Source of the DNA: Methylococcales bacterium
Lineage (GTDB): Bacteria; Pseudomonadota; Gammaproteobacteria; Methylococcales; Methylomonadaceae
Direction: 5' to 3'
Assembly (NCBI GenBank): GCA_030949405.1
Contig: JAUZSN010000002.1
Location: forward strand, 2,280,553 to 2,344,552
DNA: 64,000 nt
Shown here: in pieces, positions 1 through 8,670 of the stretch
Position numbering within the stretch: the first letter of the stretch is position 1
Layout of the letters: each line of letters opens with the position of its first letter
Translations under genes and position numbers: made by a program
Notes under the pieces: generated by a model
What the model was told of the DNA's origin: nothing
The model's database searches: none
Seen by the model: only the letters and a program-made list of their open reading frames with translations

Positions 1-1
1 A

Positions 2-40
2 GCAATCAATAAGGCAGAGGCCAAACTGATTAATAAATAG
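2..40 (+). CDS. 3' end of an upstream gene (partial)
   Basis: An open frame enters from the left edge and ends at a TAG at 38-40. It reads AINKAEAKLINK and then stops, 17 bases before the next start codon. The spacing fits an operon with the porin-like gene that follows. Too little is visible to name the protein. Confidence 0.4.
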   Translation, partial: AINKAEAKLINK

Positions 41-57
41 GAAGTAAGTAAGGTACG

Positions 58-1140
58 ATGAATAGTCATCTCAATAATAGTCAGTTTATTAAAATAATTT
101 TTGTTTGTTTCGGTTTATTAGTCAGCAAACCCAGTTTGGCTATAGACAGTTCACTCTTGAGTTATCAGTGGGAGCGAGGATTAACCTTCATGTCTGCTAA
201 TTTAACCTTAGGCGGTTACAGTGGGGTTTCATTTAAATTGAATGAGTCAGGTACAGGAACCGTCACTTTAGACGATATAAGTCTTTTTATCAGTTGGTCA
301 CCTTATGCGCGTATTCGTTTTTTTTCTGAGATTGAAATGGAAAACTTAGTTAGTAATCGGGCTATTGCTTCTTTTTCAGAGTCCCTTAGTATAGAGCGAT
401 TGTACGTTGATTTTTTAATATCGGATAGACTGACGCTTCGATTGGGGCAGTTTTTAACCCCTGTTGGACGTTGGAATACAATTCATGTCTGGCCTTTAAC
501 ATGGACAACGGTTAGACCGATTGTAACGAAGTATCATTTTTTTCCATCACAAAGCAATGGTATTATGTTGATGCAACAATGGATCATTAATCAACAAAAT
601 TTAAAGGTTTCATTTTATTTAGATGATTCTGAGCATCTTAATCCTCGTCAAATTAATCATCATAAAATGGATCCTGACGCTGTTTTTAAACAGGCGGCGG
701 GTGTCTCCATTAATTATGAGATAAATCATGAACTCGCTTTAGGATTTTCTTATTTAGCGTTTAAAAAACAGGTGGAAACGCAACAAGCGATTAATCATCT
801 TGTCGGTTTAGATTTACTCTGGCAAAAAAAAGGCTATGAAATACAAACAGAATGGGCGTATCGTCAGGCAGACGATCAGCAAGGAGAAGAGATTGCAGGC
901 TATATTCAAGGGGTTGTTCCATTAGGCCATAAATTTTTTGCCGTAGGGCGTTATGAATTATTAAGCGGGCGACACCAACGTTTTTCCATTAATTTTAACG
1001 GAACCGCTCATGTGGGGGTATCTGCTTTAGTTTGGCGACCCTTTTCACCTTTAAGTTTAAAAGTTGAATACCATTTTGGCCATAATAATCAGCAACTGGC
1101 TCCCAGTGGTTTTTTTAGTTCTATTTCAGTCTTATTTTAA
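58..1140 (+). CDS. outer-membrane beta-barrel porin-like protein
   Basis: This 360-residue protein has an N-terminal signal peptide (hydrophobic stretch at about residues 11-28, ending ...SLA). Alternating hydrophobic and polar residues follow, as in transmembrane beta strands (for example RLTLRLGQFLTPVGRWNT), and the C-terminus ends in Phe (SISVLF), a typical outer-membrane barrel sorting signal. It is probably an outer-membrane channel of the phosphate-selective porin or DUF-type barrel class; the substrate cannot be read from sequence. The next gene starts two bases after its stop and encodes a phosphate-binding-like periplasmic protein, so the two probably act together in uptake or sensing of an oxyanion. 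The start is the ATG preceded by a purine-rich stretch (GGAAGTAAGTAAGG). Confidence 0.6.
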   Translation: MNSHLNNSQFIKIIFVCFGLLVSKPSLAIDSSLLSYQWERGLTFMSANLTLGGYSGVSFKLNESGTGTVTLDDISLFISWSPYARIRFFSEIEMENLVSNRAIASFSESLSIERLYVDFLISDRLTLRLGQFLTPVGRWNTIHVWPLTWTTVRPIVTKYHFFPSQSNGIMLMQQWIINQQNLKVSFYLDDSEHLNPRQINHHKMDPDAVFKQAAGVSINYEINHELALGFSYLAFKKQVETQQAINHLVGLDLLWQKKGYEIQTEWAYRQADDQQGEEIAGYIQGVVPLGHKFFAVGRYELLSGRHQRFSINFNGTAHVGVSALVWRPFSPLSLKVEYHFGHNNQQLAPSGFFSSISVLF

Positions 1141-1142
1141 TC

Positions 1143-1601
1143 ATGATAAAACGATTAAAATATTCCGCCGTTATTGTTTTTATGCTGGGGGTTTATTCCC
1201 TAGCATGGGCCGATAAAATTTTAATTATTGTCGCTAAGGACTCGGAGATTACAACGTTGACTCGGAAACAACTGGAAAATATTTTTCGTAAAAAAACCTT
1301 ACTAAATGTTAATAATGAACGCTGGGTTCCGATAAACTTGATTATTGATGATCCATTAAGGCAGGCTTTTTCTAAAAAAATATTTAAACAACGTCCTGAA
1401 GAAATGGAGTCTTTTTGGAATATTCAATATTTTAATGGCATTATGCCGCCTTATGTGGTTTCATCAAATGAGGCGGTATTACGTTTTGTGAGTAGCGCAC
1501 CCAATGCCATTGGGTATATTCATAATTGTTATTTAGATAATCGAGTGCGGGTCTTAATTAAATTAAATTTTAATAGTTTGCTGACTTATTCGTGTCCATA
1601 A
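1143..1601 (+). CDS. small periplasmic phosphate-binding-protein-like (PstS-like) protein
   Basis: The 152-residue product has a signal peptide (about residues 1-23, ...SLAWA) and then a compact domain that looks like the short PBP-like domain related to PstS: ITTLTRKQLENIFRKK, a central RQAFSKKIF segment and a late SSAPNAIGYI segment, which corresponds to the ligand-loop region of that family. It is much shorter than a full PstS (about 330 residues), so it is a single-lobe binding or sensing protein, not a complete ABC transporter receptor. No permease or ATPase gene accompanies it. It lies two bases after the porin-like gene and is almost certainly co-transcribed with it. Function as a phosphate or other oxyanion sensor is inference. 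Confidence 0.6.
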   Translation: MIKRLKYSAVIVFMLGVYSLAWADKILIIVAKDSEITTLTRKQLENIFRKKTLLNVNNERWVPINLIIDDPLRQAFSKKIFKQRPEEMESFWNIQYFNGIMPPYVVSSNEAVLRFVSSAPNAIGYIHNCYLDNRVRVLIKLNFNSLLTYSCP

Positions 1602-1992
1602 AAAACGACTTTTCGGGTACATAATACAAATTTTTTACGCATGATAGGCGACCTATCGACGGGTATAAGTGAACGTGTGGGCTTTTTCTAATACAAACAA
1701 ATGTTTTAAAATAAACGGAATGTATTATAATTAATCAACCTTGTTAGAGAGTAAGTACCTAAATACATGTTTTCAAGTTTCTTGACGTACAAAATATCTG
1801 TTGTACACGCGCATTTATCATAAACTTTAGGGTTTAAAGTAAGTTGAAAAGTTAGGCTTAGGTACTTAGGTCTGTAGTCAGGTTTTAAATAGTATTAATT
1901 AAACAAATGCAAAGATATTATTAAATATAATGATAGTTTAATTAGTAAATGATCGTTTAACTAAAATAACAAATAGAAATAGGAATTAAATT
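1602..1992. other. intergenic region with an imperfect inverted repeat
   Basis: There is no convincing gene in these 391 bases. An imperfect inverted repeat is visible: AGTACCTAA at 1754-1762 faces TTAGGTACT at 1858-1866, with further weak pairing inside. The last 80 bases are very AT-rich and lead to AATAGGAATTAAATT just before the Roadblock gene start, giving a Shine-Dalgarno-like AGGA. The region probably carries the promoter of the 1993 gene and may carry an operator; neither is proved by sequence. Confidence 0.35.
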
Positions 1993-2400
1993 ATGGCTAG
2001 TTTGGATGAAATCACCAAAGATATTGTAACGTCTGTAGACGGGGCTTTAGGGTGTGCTGTGGTCGATTTAAATAGTGGTTTATTATTGAGTGTTTCGCAT
2101 AATGTACCTTACTTTACAACAACTTATTTAGAAGCTGTTGCAGCGGCAGCCGTTGATATGTTTAGAGGCCGAAATGTACAAGCGGTAGAAAGTTTATTGA
2201 GCAATCAACGGGGAGTGACCATTGAGAAGACGATCAAAGAAATGCAAATGACCACCGATAATACGTTTCATTTTATGACGATTGTTCCAGATAGACCCGA
2301 TTCATTAGTTGTTTTGATTACCAGTAAAAAAACAAACTTAGGGATGGGTTGGGCTTCTGTTCGCAAAAACCTTCCTCAGATAACCCCTCTAGTGCCTTAA
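1993..2400 (+). CDS. Roadblock/LC7-domain protein
   Basis: This 135-residue soluble protein has the single alpha/beta layout of Roadblock/LC7 proteins: an N-terminal helix (SLDEITKDIVTSVDG), a strand pair with ALGCAVVDLNSGLLLSVSHN, a long central helix (YLEAVAAAAVDMFRG) and C-terminal strands ending with SLVVLITSKKTNLGMGW. Bacterial Roadblock proteins usually dimerise and regulate small Ras-like GTPases (MglA/MglB type) or act as scaffolds. No GTPase gene is adjacent. A rho-independent terminator follows, so it can be transcribed alone, but an unrecognised gene and a kinase-like/phosphoesterase fusion lie directly downstream. The family call is by pattern and not by search. Confidence 0.6.
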   Translation: MASLDEITKDIVTSVDGALGCAVVDLNSGLLLSVSHNVPYFTTTYLEAVAAAAVDMFRGRNVQAVESLLSNQRGVTIEKTIKEMQMTTDNTFHFMTIVPDRPDSLVVLITSKKTNLGMGWASVRKNLPQITPLVP

Positions 2401-2417
2401 AGATTTAAATAGTGAAG

Positions 2418-2450
2418 TAAGTGTAGCAATGGCTACACTTATTTTTATTT
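2418..2450 (+). terminator. rho-independent terminator after the Roadblock gene
   Basis: A stem AAGTGTAGC (2419-2427) pairs with GCTACACTT (2432-2440) across a four-base loop and is followed by ATTTTTATTT. It sits 18 bases after the stop codon of the Roadblock gene. Confidence 0.75.
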
Positions 2451-2492
2451 GATTAATGAAATGTTTATTTTTTAACCCAATTTATTACTACT

Positions 2493-3215
2493 ATGTCGCC
2501 TTTACTTCCAACGCCAAATATTGCTGCCAGAGATTTATGGCCATTAAAAATAGAACGTGAAATTTTAAAAGATATTGCCCAAAAAAATGTAGAATTTACA
2601 GAAACCGAGAACGATAGTTGGTTGGTTTTAGTTGAGAAAAAATGGCAATTATTGAGTTTATCAAGCGATCTTTATGATAATAATAATTTAGCGCGTCAAG
2701 AATTATCCATCGCAGTGCAAGTACAACGTGAGTTAAGTGAGCGTCTTAGCCAGCAACGTTGTTTAGTAATAATACAAACGAGTACGGATGATGAACAATG
2801 GCGCTTATGGCAAGTTGTTAAAAGAGAAGAAACACTCGGTGATTCATTAGAAAAGGTTTATAGCGAAAAGGATGCTAAGAAAATTGCAGCGATGCTTTTT
2901 ATTGTCGCCGAAAAATTTTATGGAGCCTGTAAGTACTTTTTTGAACAGAATATGAACTTTCCATTAACCTTAAACAGCTTAAAATTAGAAGATAATGAAA
3001 TTATTTTTACAGGCTTTATTCCCTTTAAAAATGATGCTTTTCCTATTGATATAGGACCTTGTTTTGAACAAGCATTTCAGGCGTACATCACTCGACTTTT
3101 AAACGACCCTACGATAAAACCCCCACTTATCTCTTATTATTTAAGTGTTTATGCTGAAAATAATTCGGAAAATGCACACTTAATTAATAAATTATTAAAA
3201 CTTTTTAAACGCTAA
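2493..3215 (+). CDS. uncharacterised protein, possibly a degenerate kinase-like fold
   Basis: I do not recognise this 240-residue protein. It has no signal peptide or membrane segment and is rich in Glu and Lys. It alternates strands (WLVLVEKKWQLLSL, CLVIIQTSTDDEQWRLWQVVKRE) and helices (DAKKIAAMLFIVAEKFYGACKYFF), then shows LTLNSLKLEDNEIIFTGFIP. That order is loosely like the hinge, helix and catalytic-loop region of kinase-like proteins, but the catalytic Asp and Asn are absent, so at most it is a pseudokinase; this is speculation. It ends 14 bases before the kinase-like/phosphoesterase gene and is presumably co-transcribed with it and with ccmAB. Confidence 0.5.
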   Translation: MSPLLPTPNIAARDLWPLKIEREILKDIAQKNVEFTETENDSWLVLVEKKWQLLSLSSDLYDNNNLARQELSIAVQVQRELSERLSQQRCLVIIQTSTDDEQWRLWQVVKREETLGDSLEKVYSEKDAKKIAAMLFIVAEKFYGACKYFFEQNMNFPLTLNSLKLEDNEIIFTGFIPFKNDAFPIDIGPCFEQAFQAYITRLLNDPTIKPPLISYYLSVYAENNSENAHLINKLLKLFKR

Positions 3216-3229
3216 ACTACGGGGTTTAT

Positions 3230-4777
3230 ATGGATATTGAAATCATAGGTACCATTGGTGATTTTTCGCATTATACGGCTTTACATATTATTCAATTACT
3301 AAAAAAGGAGCAAACAACGCTCAACTACGGTGATGAGTTTATGGGACGACCTGGAACCCAGCTGTATGTGGGGGAAAATGATGTTGTAAAAATTCGTAGT
3401 GAATTGGATTTAAATGAAGTTAAAACACGGCAGTTTTTAACCCATATCTTACAAAAAGAACGGCAATTAAACGTTCATCACCCCGATAAAACGTGGTTTT
3501 TAGTTAAGCTTGAAAATAATAAATTTAAAATTGGCAATATTTGTCCACGATTGACTCCGTTACACTCATTAACTCAAAATACGGAAACAGATACGGGTCA
3601 AAAAATTGATTATTTAGTGGGTGTTTATGAATGCTATTTTAAATCCGCAAGTAAAAATAATGCCCGTCTGGATGAAGGATTATCGAATTTTGGGGTGGAT
3701 GACACTAAAAAACTTTATTATCTGGATGATGATATTTATTCTTGGGATAATTTTATTAGTTTTTCTCATCTCTTAGGAGTTTTAATTCGCGGTAATCATT
3801 GGTTGAATGAAGCGGGTGCGTGTCTATTAGGTAAAAAGATTCAGTCGCTTATTAGTACGTTATTTGAGGATTCACATTGTTGTTATCGAGTCGCTCGGTT
3901 ATTGCGGGATATCTATGTACCTGATAAAAAAAGAGCTCAAATATTAACTATTATTATTGAACAATTAGAACAATCGAAGGTGGTTGTAAAAAAATTAAAC
4001 CCTTATCAAGAGGATAATGATTGTCTCGCTATTTTATCCGATGTTCATGCAAATTTACCTGCGTTAAACGCGGTGCTGGATTATTTAGACCAACATTCTA
4101 TTACAAAAGGGATTGTATTGGGTGATGTCGTGGGTTATGGGCCGCATCCGAGTGAATGTATTAGTCGGTTACAACAAACTGAACTAATCGTTATAAAGGG
4201 AAATCATGACTATGCGGTGACCAGTGGCGATGCTAAGCGAGGGATGTCCACAACGGCACAATGGTGTATTGAGTGGACTATTTTACAGTTAAGTAAGGAA
4301 CATAAACAATGGCTGGCGGATTTGCCTTTAGAACTAATGAGTAGTGATGACGACGCAAAAAAAAATTGGCGCGCCGTTCATGGATCCCCTATGGATTCTA
4401 ATTATTTTTATGCCTATGTTTATGAGATGACTTATGAGCAAAATCTTGATTTTATGGAAGATAAAGCGATGGATTTATGTTTTCATGGACATTCACATAT
4501 ACAAGGCATGTATGTCAGAGATACAGTGGGTCGTGATAGCTTTTTAAATCCCACTAAAAAAATAGCTTTAGGGGATTACAAACAGGCCATGATATGTTCG
4601 GGAGCGGTAGGCCAGCCTCGTAATGGGTCTACTTGTGCGCAATTTGCACTGTATTATCAAAAAACTGACCAAATTCAATTTATAAATCTTGATTATGATT
4701 TAAATAAAACCGTTGCTGATTTACAACGATTTAAATTTCCAGCCATGCTAGCCGAACGTTTACAACGCGGTGAATAA
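3230..4777 (+). CDS. fusion of a kinase-like domain and a calcineurin-type metallophosphoesterase
   Basis: The protein has 515 residues. The C-terminal half, from about residue 263, is a clear metallophosphoesterase: LSDVHANLPALNAVL (metal D and H), LGDVVGYGPHPSE (GD), KGNHDYAV (GNHD), VHGSPMD and CFHGHSHIQGM (GHSH). The N-terminal half, about residues 30-220, has features I read as a protein-kinase-like fold: a strand with VVKIRS, a hinge-like NICPRLTPLHSL, a catalytic-loop-like LDEGLSNFGVDD and a following YYLDDDIY that could hold the metal-binding Asp. Such an Asp...Asn...Asp order is typical of kinases and aminoglycoside-phosphotransferase-like enzymes. If correct, one chain carries opposing kinase and phosphatase activities. 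It begins 14 bases after the unknown gene and ends 8 bases before ccmA. The phosphoesterase call is firm; the kinase call is inference. Confidence 0.7.
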   Translation: MDIEIIGTIGDFSHYTALHIIQLLKKEQTTLNYGDEFMGRPGTQLYVGENDVVKIRSELDLNEVKTRQFLTHILQKERQLNVHHPDKTWFLVKLENNKFKIGNICPRLTPLHSLTQNTETDTGQKIDYLVGVYECYFKSASKNNARLDEGLSNFGVDDTKKLYYLDDDIYSWDNFISFSHLLGVLIRGNHWLNEAGACLLGKKIQSLISTLFEDSHCCYRVARLLRDIYVPDKKRAQILTIIIEQLEQSKVVVKKLNPYQEDNDCLAILSDVHANLPALNAVLDYLDQHSITKGIVLGDVVGYGPHPSECISRLQQTELIVIKGNHDYAVTSGDAKRGMSTTAQWCIEWTILQLSKEHKQWLADLPLELMSSDDDAKKNWRAVHGSPMDSNYFYAYVYEMTYEQNLDFMEDKAMDLCFHGHSHIQGMYVRDTVGRDSFLNPTKKIALGDYKQAMICSGAVGQPRNGSTCAQFALYYQKTDQIQFINLDYDLNKTVADLQRFKFPAMLAERLQRGE

Positions 4778-4785
4778 GAAGAAAT

Positions 4786-5415
4786 ATGTTAGAGGTTAAA
4801 AATTTATATTGTGAACGTGATGAGCGAATTTTATTCAACAAGTTACATTTTAAACTTGGAAAAGGGGAAATTTTACAAGTTGAAGGGCAAAATGGCAGTG
4901 GAAAAACAACGTTGTTACGAATATTATGTGGCTTATCGGATGCGTTTGAAGGGGATATTTTTTGGCAAAAAGAGCCTCTTGAGGAAGTCCGTGATGATTA
5001 TTATCGTGCCCTGCTTTATGTGGGACATTTAACAGGGGTTAAAGCGGCCTTAACGCCTGAGGAAAATTTAGCCTGGATGATACAATTATCGGCCCATTTA
5101 AATAAGCTTACGATTTATCAGGCATTAGAAAAAGTAGGGCTTTTTGGGTTTGAAGAGGTTCCTTGTCATACCTTATCAGCAGGACAGCAGCGTCGAGTAG
5201 GTTTAGCGCGTTTATATTTGAGTTCCGCCCCATTATGGATATTAGATGAGCCTTTTACTGCGTTGGATAAAAAAGGGGTGGCCGAAAAAGAAGCGTTAAT
5301 TGCCAATCATGTCAATCTTGGGGGATCGGTTATTTTAACCACCCATCATGAATTAAAAATTCCTAACCAAACGTTACGTTATCTTAATTTAGATGATGAA
5401 AAGGACTCTTCATGA
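4786..5415 (+). CDS. ccmA: cytochrome c biogenesis heme-exporter ATPase CcmA
   Basis: CcmA is the ATP-binding subunit of the CcmAB transporter used by cytochrome c maturation system I, where it helps release heme from CcmE. The 209-residue chain is normal for the family and has Walker A GQNGSGKTT, the ABC signature LSAGQQRRVGLARL, Walker B LWILDEPF and the switch His in TTHHE. It overlaps ccmB by four bases (ATGA), so translation is coupled. Only ccmA and ccmB are here; ccmC to ccmI are not in the window. The upstream neighbour is the kinase-like/phosphoesterase fusion, 8 bases away. Confidence 0.9.
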   Translation: MLEVKNLYCERDERILFNKLHFKLGKGEILQVEGQNGSGKTTLLRILCGLSDAFEGDIFWQKEPLEEVRDDYYRALLYVGHLTGVKAALTPEENLAWMIQLSAHLNKLTIYQALEKVGLFGFEEVPCHTLSAGQQRRVGLARLYLSSAPLWILDEPFTALDKKGVAEKEALIANHVNLGGSVILTTHHELKIPNQTLRYLNLDDEKDSS

Positions 5416-6080
5416 ATTTCTTTTGGGCCGCCATTAAACGGGATTTACGCCTTAGTTTTCGATACCGTAATGATATTGTCAACCCATTGGCCTTTTTTTT
5501 AATGGTCGCGGTTATGTTTCCACTCGGCGTGAGTCCAGAGCCTAAATTTCTCGCTGAAGTGGCCCCGGGTGTTATTTGGGTGGCGGCCTTATTAGCTAGT
5601 TTATTATCGGTCGATAGTATTTTTCGGACAGATTTTGACGACGGCTCGCTAGAACAGATGTTAGTAAGTCCGCACTCTTTAATTTTGCTGGTGTTAGCCA
5701 AAGTTTTTAGTCATTGGTTAATCAGTGGTTTTTGTTTAGCCTTAATGTCGCCGTTATTAGCCCTCATGTTATTTCTACCTGTTGAGGGGGTACTGTCTTT
5801 AGTGGTCAGTTTATTATTAGGCACCCCCACATTAAGTTTAATTGGCGCGATTGGGGCAGGTTTAACGGTTGGCTTACGTAAAGGAGGGGTGTTAATCTCA
5901 CTTTTGGTTCTTCCCCTGTATATTCCCGTTTTAATTTTTGGGGCAGGGGCGGTACAAGCAGGCGCAATGGGAATGCCCGTGGACGGTTATATGGCATTTT
6001 TAGGAGCGATGCTTGTCTTGAGTGTTATGTTAGCCCCTTTTGCCATTGTGTCGGCATTGAAAATTAGTATTAGAGGCTAA
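5412..6080 (+). CDS. ccmB: cytochrome c biogenesis heme-exporter permease CcmB
   Basis: CcmB is the membrane partner of CcmA in cytochrome c maturation at the inner membrane. The 222-residue protein has about six hydrophobic segments and the typical N-terminal opening FFWAAIKRDLRLSFRYRND followed by NPLAFFLMVAVMFPLGVSPE. Its length matches the family. It is translationally coupled to ccmA by a four-base overlap and is the last gene of the rightward unit, ending at a bidirectional hairpin before the oppositely oriented carbonic anhydrase gene. Confidence 0.9.
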   Translation: MNFFWAAIKRDLRLSFRYRNDIVNPLAFFLMVAVMFPLGVSPEPKFLAEVAPGVIWVAALLASLLSVDSIFRTDFDDGSLEQMLVSPHSLILLVLAKVFSHWLISGFCLALMSPLLALMLFLPVEGVLSLVVSLLLGTPTLSLIGAIGAGLTVGLRKGGVLISLLVLPLYIPVLIFGAGAVQAGAMGMPVDGYMAFLGAMLVLSVMLAPFAIVSALKISIRG

Positions 6081-6131
6081 TTTTATAGCCTGCTTTATTT
6101 TTGTGGTACAAGGAAAGGGACTGATAATTTG

Positions 6132-6157
6132 GCGTGAAAAAACAGGTTTTTTCACGC
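6132..6157. terminator. bidirectional terminator between ccmB and the carbonic anhydrase gene
   Basis: A near-perfect inverted repeat GCGTGAAAAAAC (6132-6143) and GTTTTTTCACGC (6146-6157) has T-runs on either strand inside the arms. It lies between two convergent genes and can stop transcription from both sides. Confidence 0.65.
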
Positions 6158-6186
6158 GATTATAATCCACTTTATATTAAGTTTGA

Positions 6187-6829
6187 TTATCTCAGCATTG
6201 ATCTAAAACGAAAGGTTTTACAAACTTGCTCAAGACTGTTAACACTCACACCCAGATCTTCAAGATTGCCATCACTCATGGTATAAATCCAGCCATGTAC
6301 TGATAACTCATGTCCATTGTTCCACGCTCTTTGTACGATGGACGTGTTACAGACATTAGCGACTTGTTCAATTACATTTAATTCGCAAAGTCGATTGACA
6401 CGTTTGCTGTCATCCTTAATTGCATTGAGTTCATCATGGTGTATTCTATGCACCGTTCGGATATGACTTAGCCAATTATCAATAAGGCCATGCTCTTTTA
6501 GTTCAAGTGCCGCTATAATTCCGCCGCAGCCATAATGGCCACAAACAATAATATGCTTTATTTTTAAAACTTCAACGGCAAATTGAATAACGGATAAACA
6601 ATTTAAATCAGTGGGAACGACAACATTAGCAATATTTCGATGTACGAAGAGTTCGCCGGGGCGTAACCCTGAGACTTGGTTAGAGGCTACACGACTATCA
6701 GAACACCCTATCCATAAATACTCAGGGGTTTGTTTTTTTAGATAAGTCAATGAAGTAGTTGGGGTCATCTTGCCTAATTTTATTGGCCCGCGCTTTGTTG
6801 TGTTCAAAATTTTTTTGTATATCGCCCAT
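6187..6829 (-). CDS. beta-class carbonic anhydrase, reading frame interrupted near the N-terminus
   Basis: Beta-carbonic anhydrase interconverts CO2 and bicarbonate in the cytoplasm. Zinc ligands and the catalytic dyad are present: CSDSR (Cys, Asp, Arg), HRNIANV and HYGCGG (His, Cys). The core frame (6187 to about 6732) is intact. Upstream the matching N-terminus is in a different frame: from an ATG at 6829 it reads MGDIQKNFEHNKARANK and continues to DLSKK, the usual family N-terminal helix. A run of seven A (T at 6733-6739 on the plus strand) separates the two frames; six A would join them as SKKQTPEYLWIG. The gene is thus frameshifted, slippage-dependent, or affected by a sequencing error in the homopolymer. 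A shorter protein from a TTG near 6807 or an ATG near 6768 would lack the N-terminal helix used in dimer contacts. Confidence 0.85.
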
Positions 6830-7044
6830 GCTAAATTTATTTTTTATGTTCTAAAAGAATGATTGTAGGTGATATTTTACCCTAAAATAAGGAATGATAG
6901 CGATACTAAAGTATATTTAAGTATCCCAATAAAGTCAGTCATGAGGTTATTAAAATTCGTTTAAGGGGACAATAATGAATTCAACAATCCATTTAATTAA
7001 GCGTATAATTATATTTTTCAGTATTTTTAAATGATTATAAATAA

Positions 7045-8430
7045 ATGACTACCGTTAATACCAATAAGCTTTCTAGTGCGCGTTTTGCCCAAGCAACCGA
7101 TGCTTTTGTTGAAGTTTTTACAGCGTCCGTTGATTTTGATCAACGAATGGCCTTTCAAGATATTCAAGGGTCCTTAGCTCATGCAAAAATGCTAACCAGT
7201 ATTAACATTTTAAATACAAAAGAGTACAACGATATTGTTAAAGGGCTAGAACAAATTCGGGTCGAAATTGAAACGAATGAATTTGATTGGTCGGTTAAGC
7301 AAGAAGATGTTCACATGAATATTGAAGCTCGATTAACGGATTTAATTGGGATTGCAGGAAAAAAATTACACACAGGCCGCTCACGAAATGACCAAGTGGC
7401 GACCGATATACGCCTTTACTTACGTCAAGAAATTGAGGTGATACAAGGGCAGTTGAATCGTTTGCAAGTTGCCCTGTTAGATTTAGCGGAAAAGGAAGCG
7501 GCTACCATTATGCCAGGGTTTACACACTTACAAGTGGCACAACCTGTTACCTTTGGGCATCATTTAATGGCGTGGTTTGAAATGCTAACGCGTGATGTCG
7601 AACGCCTAGAGGATTGTTTAAAAAGAATTAATGTGATGCCTTTAGGGGCAGCGGCTTTAGCAGGGACTTCTTACCCCATTGATCGACAAATGACCGCTAA
7701 ATTATTAGGCTTTAGTCGTCCTTCCAATAATTCATTAGATTCTGTGAGTGATCGAGATTTTGCCATTGAATTTACGGCGGCGGCCAGCTTGATTATGCTG
7801 CATTTATCACGATTTTCAGAAGAGCTGGTGTTATGGACCAGTGCGCAGTTTAATTTTATTGATATGCCTGATGCGTTTTGTACAGGTTCATCCATTATGC
7901 CTCAAAAGAAAAACCCAGATGTTCCTGAGTTAGTGCGTGGAAAATCAGGGCGGGTTACAGGCCATTTAGTTTCGTTATTGATGCTGATGAAAAGTCAGCC
8001 TTTAGCCTACAATAAAGATAATCAAGAAGACAAAGAACCTTTATTTGATACTGTGGATACACTGGTTAATTGTTTAAGAGCCTTTGCTGACATGATGCCG
8101 CATATTAGTGCAAAAAGAGATAATATGTATAAGGCCGCACAGCAAGGCTTTGCAACGGCAACCGACTTAGCGGATTACTTAGTGCGTAAAGGGATCGCTT
8201 TTCGAGATGCACATGAAGTCGTGGGGTTAGCTGTTCGTTTAGGGGTCGATACGCAACGTGATCTGGCTGAATTAACCTTGACGGAATTACAACACTTTTC
8301 AACTGAAATTAGTGCGGATGTTTTTGATATTTTAAAATTAGAAGGGTCGGTCGCCTCTCGTAAACATCTGGGAGGAACGGCACCTGATACGGTTCGAGCG
8401 GCAATAAAATTAGCACGGAAAATATTATAA
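7045..8430 (+). CDS. argH: argininosuccinate lyase
   Basis: ArgH splits argininosuccinate into arginine and fumarate, the last step of arginine synthesis in the cytoplasm. The 461-residue protein has the fumarase/aspartase superfamily signature [12 protein letters not shown] (about residues 280-291), the catalytic region [12 protein letters not shown] and the TFTHLQ-like motif [11 protein letters not shown]. Length is normal. It is a single gene, preceded by an AT-rich region and followed by a 150-base inverted-repeat structure. Another arginine gene, argJ, is 22 kb away and not linked. Confidence 0.95.
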   Translation: MTTVNTNKLSSARFAQATDAFVEVFTASVDFDQRMAFQDIQGSLAHAKMLTSINILNTKEYNDIVKGLEQIRVEIETNEFDWSVKQEDVHMNIEARLTDLIGIAGKKLHTGRSRNDQVATDIRLYLRQEIEVIQGQLNRLQVALLDLAEKEAATIMPGFTHLQVAQPVTFGHHLMAWFEMLTRDVERLEDCLKRINVMPLGAAALAGTSYPIDRQMTAKLLGFSRPSNNSLDSVSDRDFAIEFTAAASLIMLHLSRFSEELVLWTSAQFNFIDMPDAFCTGSSIMPQKKNPDVPELVRGKSGRVTGHLVSLLMLMKSQPLAYNKDNQEDKEPLFDTVDTLVNCLRAFADMMPHISAKRDNMYKAAQQGFATATDLADYLVRKGIAFRDAHEVVGLAVRLGVDTQRDLAELTLTELQHFSTEISADVFDILKLEGSVASRKHLGGTAPDTVRAAIKLARKIL

Positions 8431-8433
8431 GTG

Positions 8434-8584
8434 AGGCATCCTTCATTTAGCTCAAAAGTAGTTTACACTTTATTTTTAAAAAAGAGTGTGGCGTAAAATA
8501 GCTTTAGCTATTTTCGTGACCTCGCCAACAGCTAAAGCTATTGGACTCTGATTTAAACTGTAAACTGAAAAATGAAGGAGGCTC
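8434..8584. repeat. inverted-repeat element between argH and the bactofilin gene
   Basis: Outer arms GGCATCCTTCATTT (8435-8448) and AAATGAAGGAGGCT (8570-8583) are near complements, and inner parts GTAGTTTACACTTTA and TTTAAACTGTAAACT also pair imperfectly. The centre holds a second small palindrome around GCTTTAGC. No coding potential is seen. It may be an argH terminator or a small MITE-like repeat. The 15-mer TTTAAACTGTAAACT recurs at 54215-54229. Confidence 0.45.
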
Positions 8585-8670
8585 CATAAGTTTTGGTGGA
8601 ATTTGAAATCTAGTTTCTTAGTACACGTTATTTAGACGTGTTTTTTTAATTTAAAAATAGCGAGTATCAA

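Noticed and set aside
6187-6807. Carbonic anhydrase starting near 6807
   Set aside because: The N-terminal residues of that frame do not resemble the family, while another frame from 6829 does; a one-base frameshift explains it better.
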